A stretch of DNA of 64,000 nucleotides from an uncultured Lachnospiraceae bacterium (GTDB lineage: Bacteria > Bacillota > Clostridia > Lachnospirales > Lachnospiraceae), in assembly GCA_947174015.1 (NCBI GenBank), contig CAMWHJ010000008.1, forward strand, positions 1 through 64,000, read 5' to 3'. The notes beneath the pieces are model-generated. The model saw only the letters and a list, made by a program, of their open reading frames with translations, ran no database searches and was not told the origin of the DNA. The position numbers and the translations under genes are program-made. This document shows, piece by piece, positions 63,882-64,000 of this stretch (positions are counted from its first letter, which is position 1; every line of letters begins with the position of its first letter).

Positions 63882-64000
63882 ATGGCAGAACAACAGGCAG
63901 CAGGAGTATATCAGTTAGACAATGGGTATTGGGGTTATTGCTTTGTGATAACTGTTAATGGAAAGAAGAAAGCACAAAAGAGGGTAAAGGACAAGTTAGG
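63882..64000 (+). CDS. Tyrosine integrase, N-terminal part (cut by window end)
   Basis: The open frame begins MAEQQAAGVYQLDNGYWGYC and continues FVITVNGKKKAQKRVKDKL, typical of the AP2-like/arm-binding N-terminal domain of phage and ICE tyrosine recombinases. AAGGAGG lies 7 nt upstream. The gene reads out of the window, so the element extends to the right and its attachment site lies between here and the rubrerythrin scar. Confidence 0.8.
   Translation, partial: MAEQQAAGVYQLDNGYWGYCFVITVNGKKKAQKRVKDKL

Noticed and set aside
1..64000. CRISPR array
   Set aside because: Repeats seen are dispersed intergenic elements or short tandem sites; no regular repeat-spacer pattern exists.
1..64000. tRNA and rRNA genes
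   Set aside because: No T-arm GGTTCGA-type boxes with matching acceptor stems, and no rRNA signature sequences were noticed.

Overview
The window reads as chromosomal DNA of a low-GC Gram-positive anaerobe, most likely a member of the Lachnospiraceae (Clostridia). Support comes from the S10-spc-alpha ribosomal cluster with an L14e-like KOW gene between map and infA, an extended L17, zinc-type S14 and L36, a class III fructose-bisphosphatase, a murB-rapZ-whiA-HPr locus, and strong AGGAGG ribosome-binding sites throughout. Most genes lie on the minus strand.

Layout. 0-18 kb is accessory: a low-molecular-weight phosphatase, a Fic gene with an unknown partner, a MATE gene broken by a homopolymer frameshift beside an AraC-GNAT regulator, a PadR/MATE divergent pair with twin operators, a HipA-like kinase, a giant triplicated multicopper oxidase, an ilvN/ilvC scar, and a MerR - cupin - aldo/keto reductase operon. 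18.3-37.1 kb is the ribosomal protein supercluster, running rpsJ to rplQ on the minus strand from a promoter near 37.07 kb with a long leader. It is interrupted between infA and rpmJ by about 1.9 kb of foreign or decayed DNA; a strong promoter just upstream of rpmJ can restart transcription of the alpha block. A very hairpin-rich stretch lies between rpmJ and rpsM.

37-63.5 kb is mostly housekeeping: fbp, fba and pyk (glycolysis/gluconeogenesis), galE, murB-rapZ-whiA plus an HPr-like protein with Asp at the phospho-His position (Crh-like), CarD, a chemotaxis receptor, a GGDEF/EAL protein, an ArsR-HAD pair, a LytTR response regulator behind a four-unit 20-bp repeat array, an AI-2E-type permease, a CPBP protease and an XRE regulator. 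At the right edge a tyrosine-integrase gene starts immediately beyond a truncated 3' end of a rubrerythrin gene, which looks like the boundary of an integrated element.

The most unusual feature is a set of intergenic elements of about 133 bp with inverted ends (GTAACT...AGTTAC) and three hairpins. At least six copies of one family and one copy of a divergent second family are present. The stems differ by compensatory changes while loops and bulges are conserved. One copy carries a 111-bp MITE with a clean 9-bp target duplication. A second small hairpin element occurs three times, each time joined to a transcription terminator.
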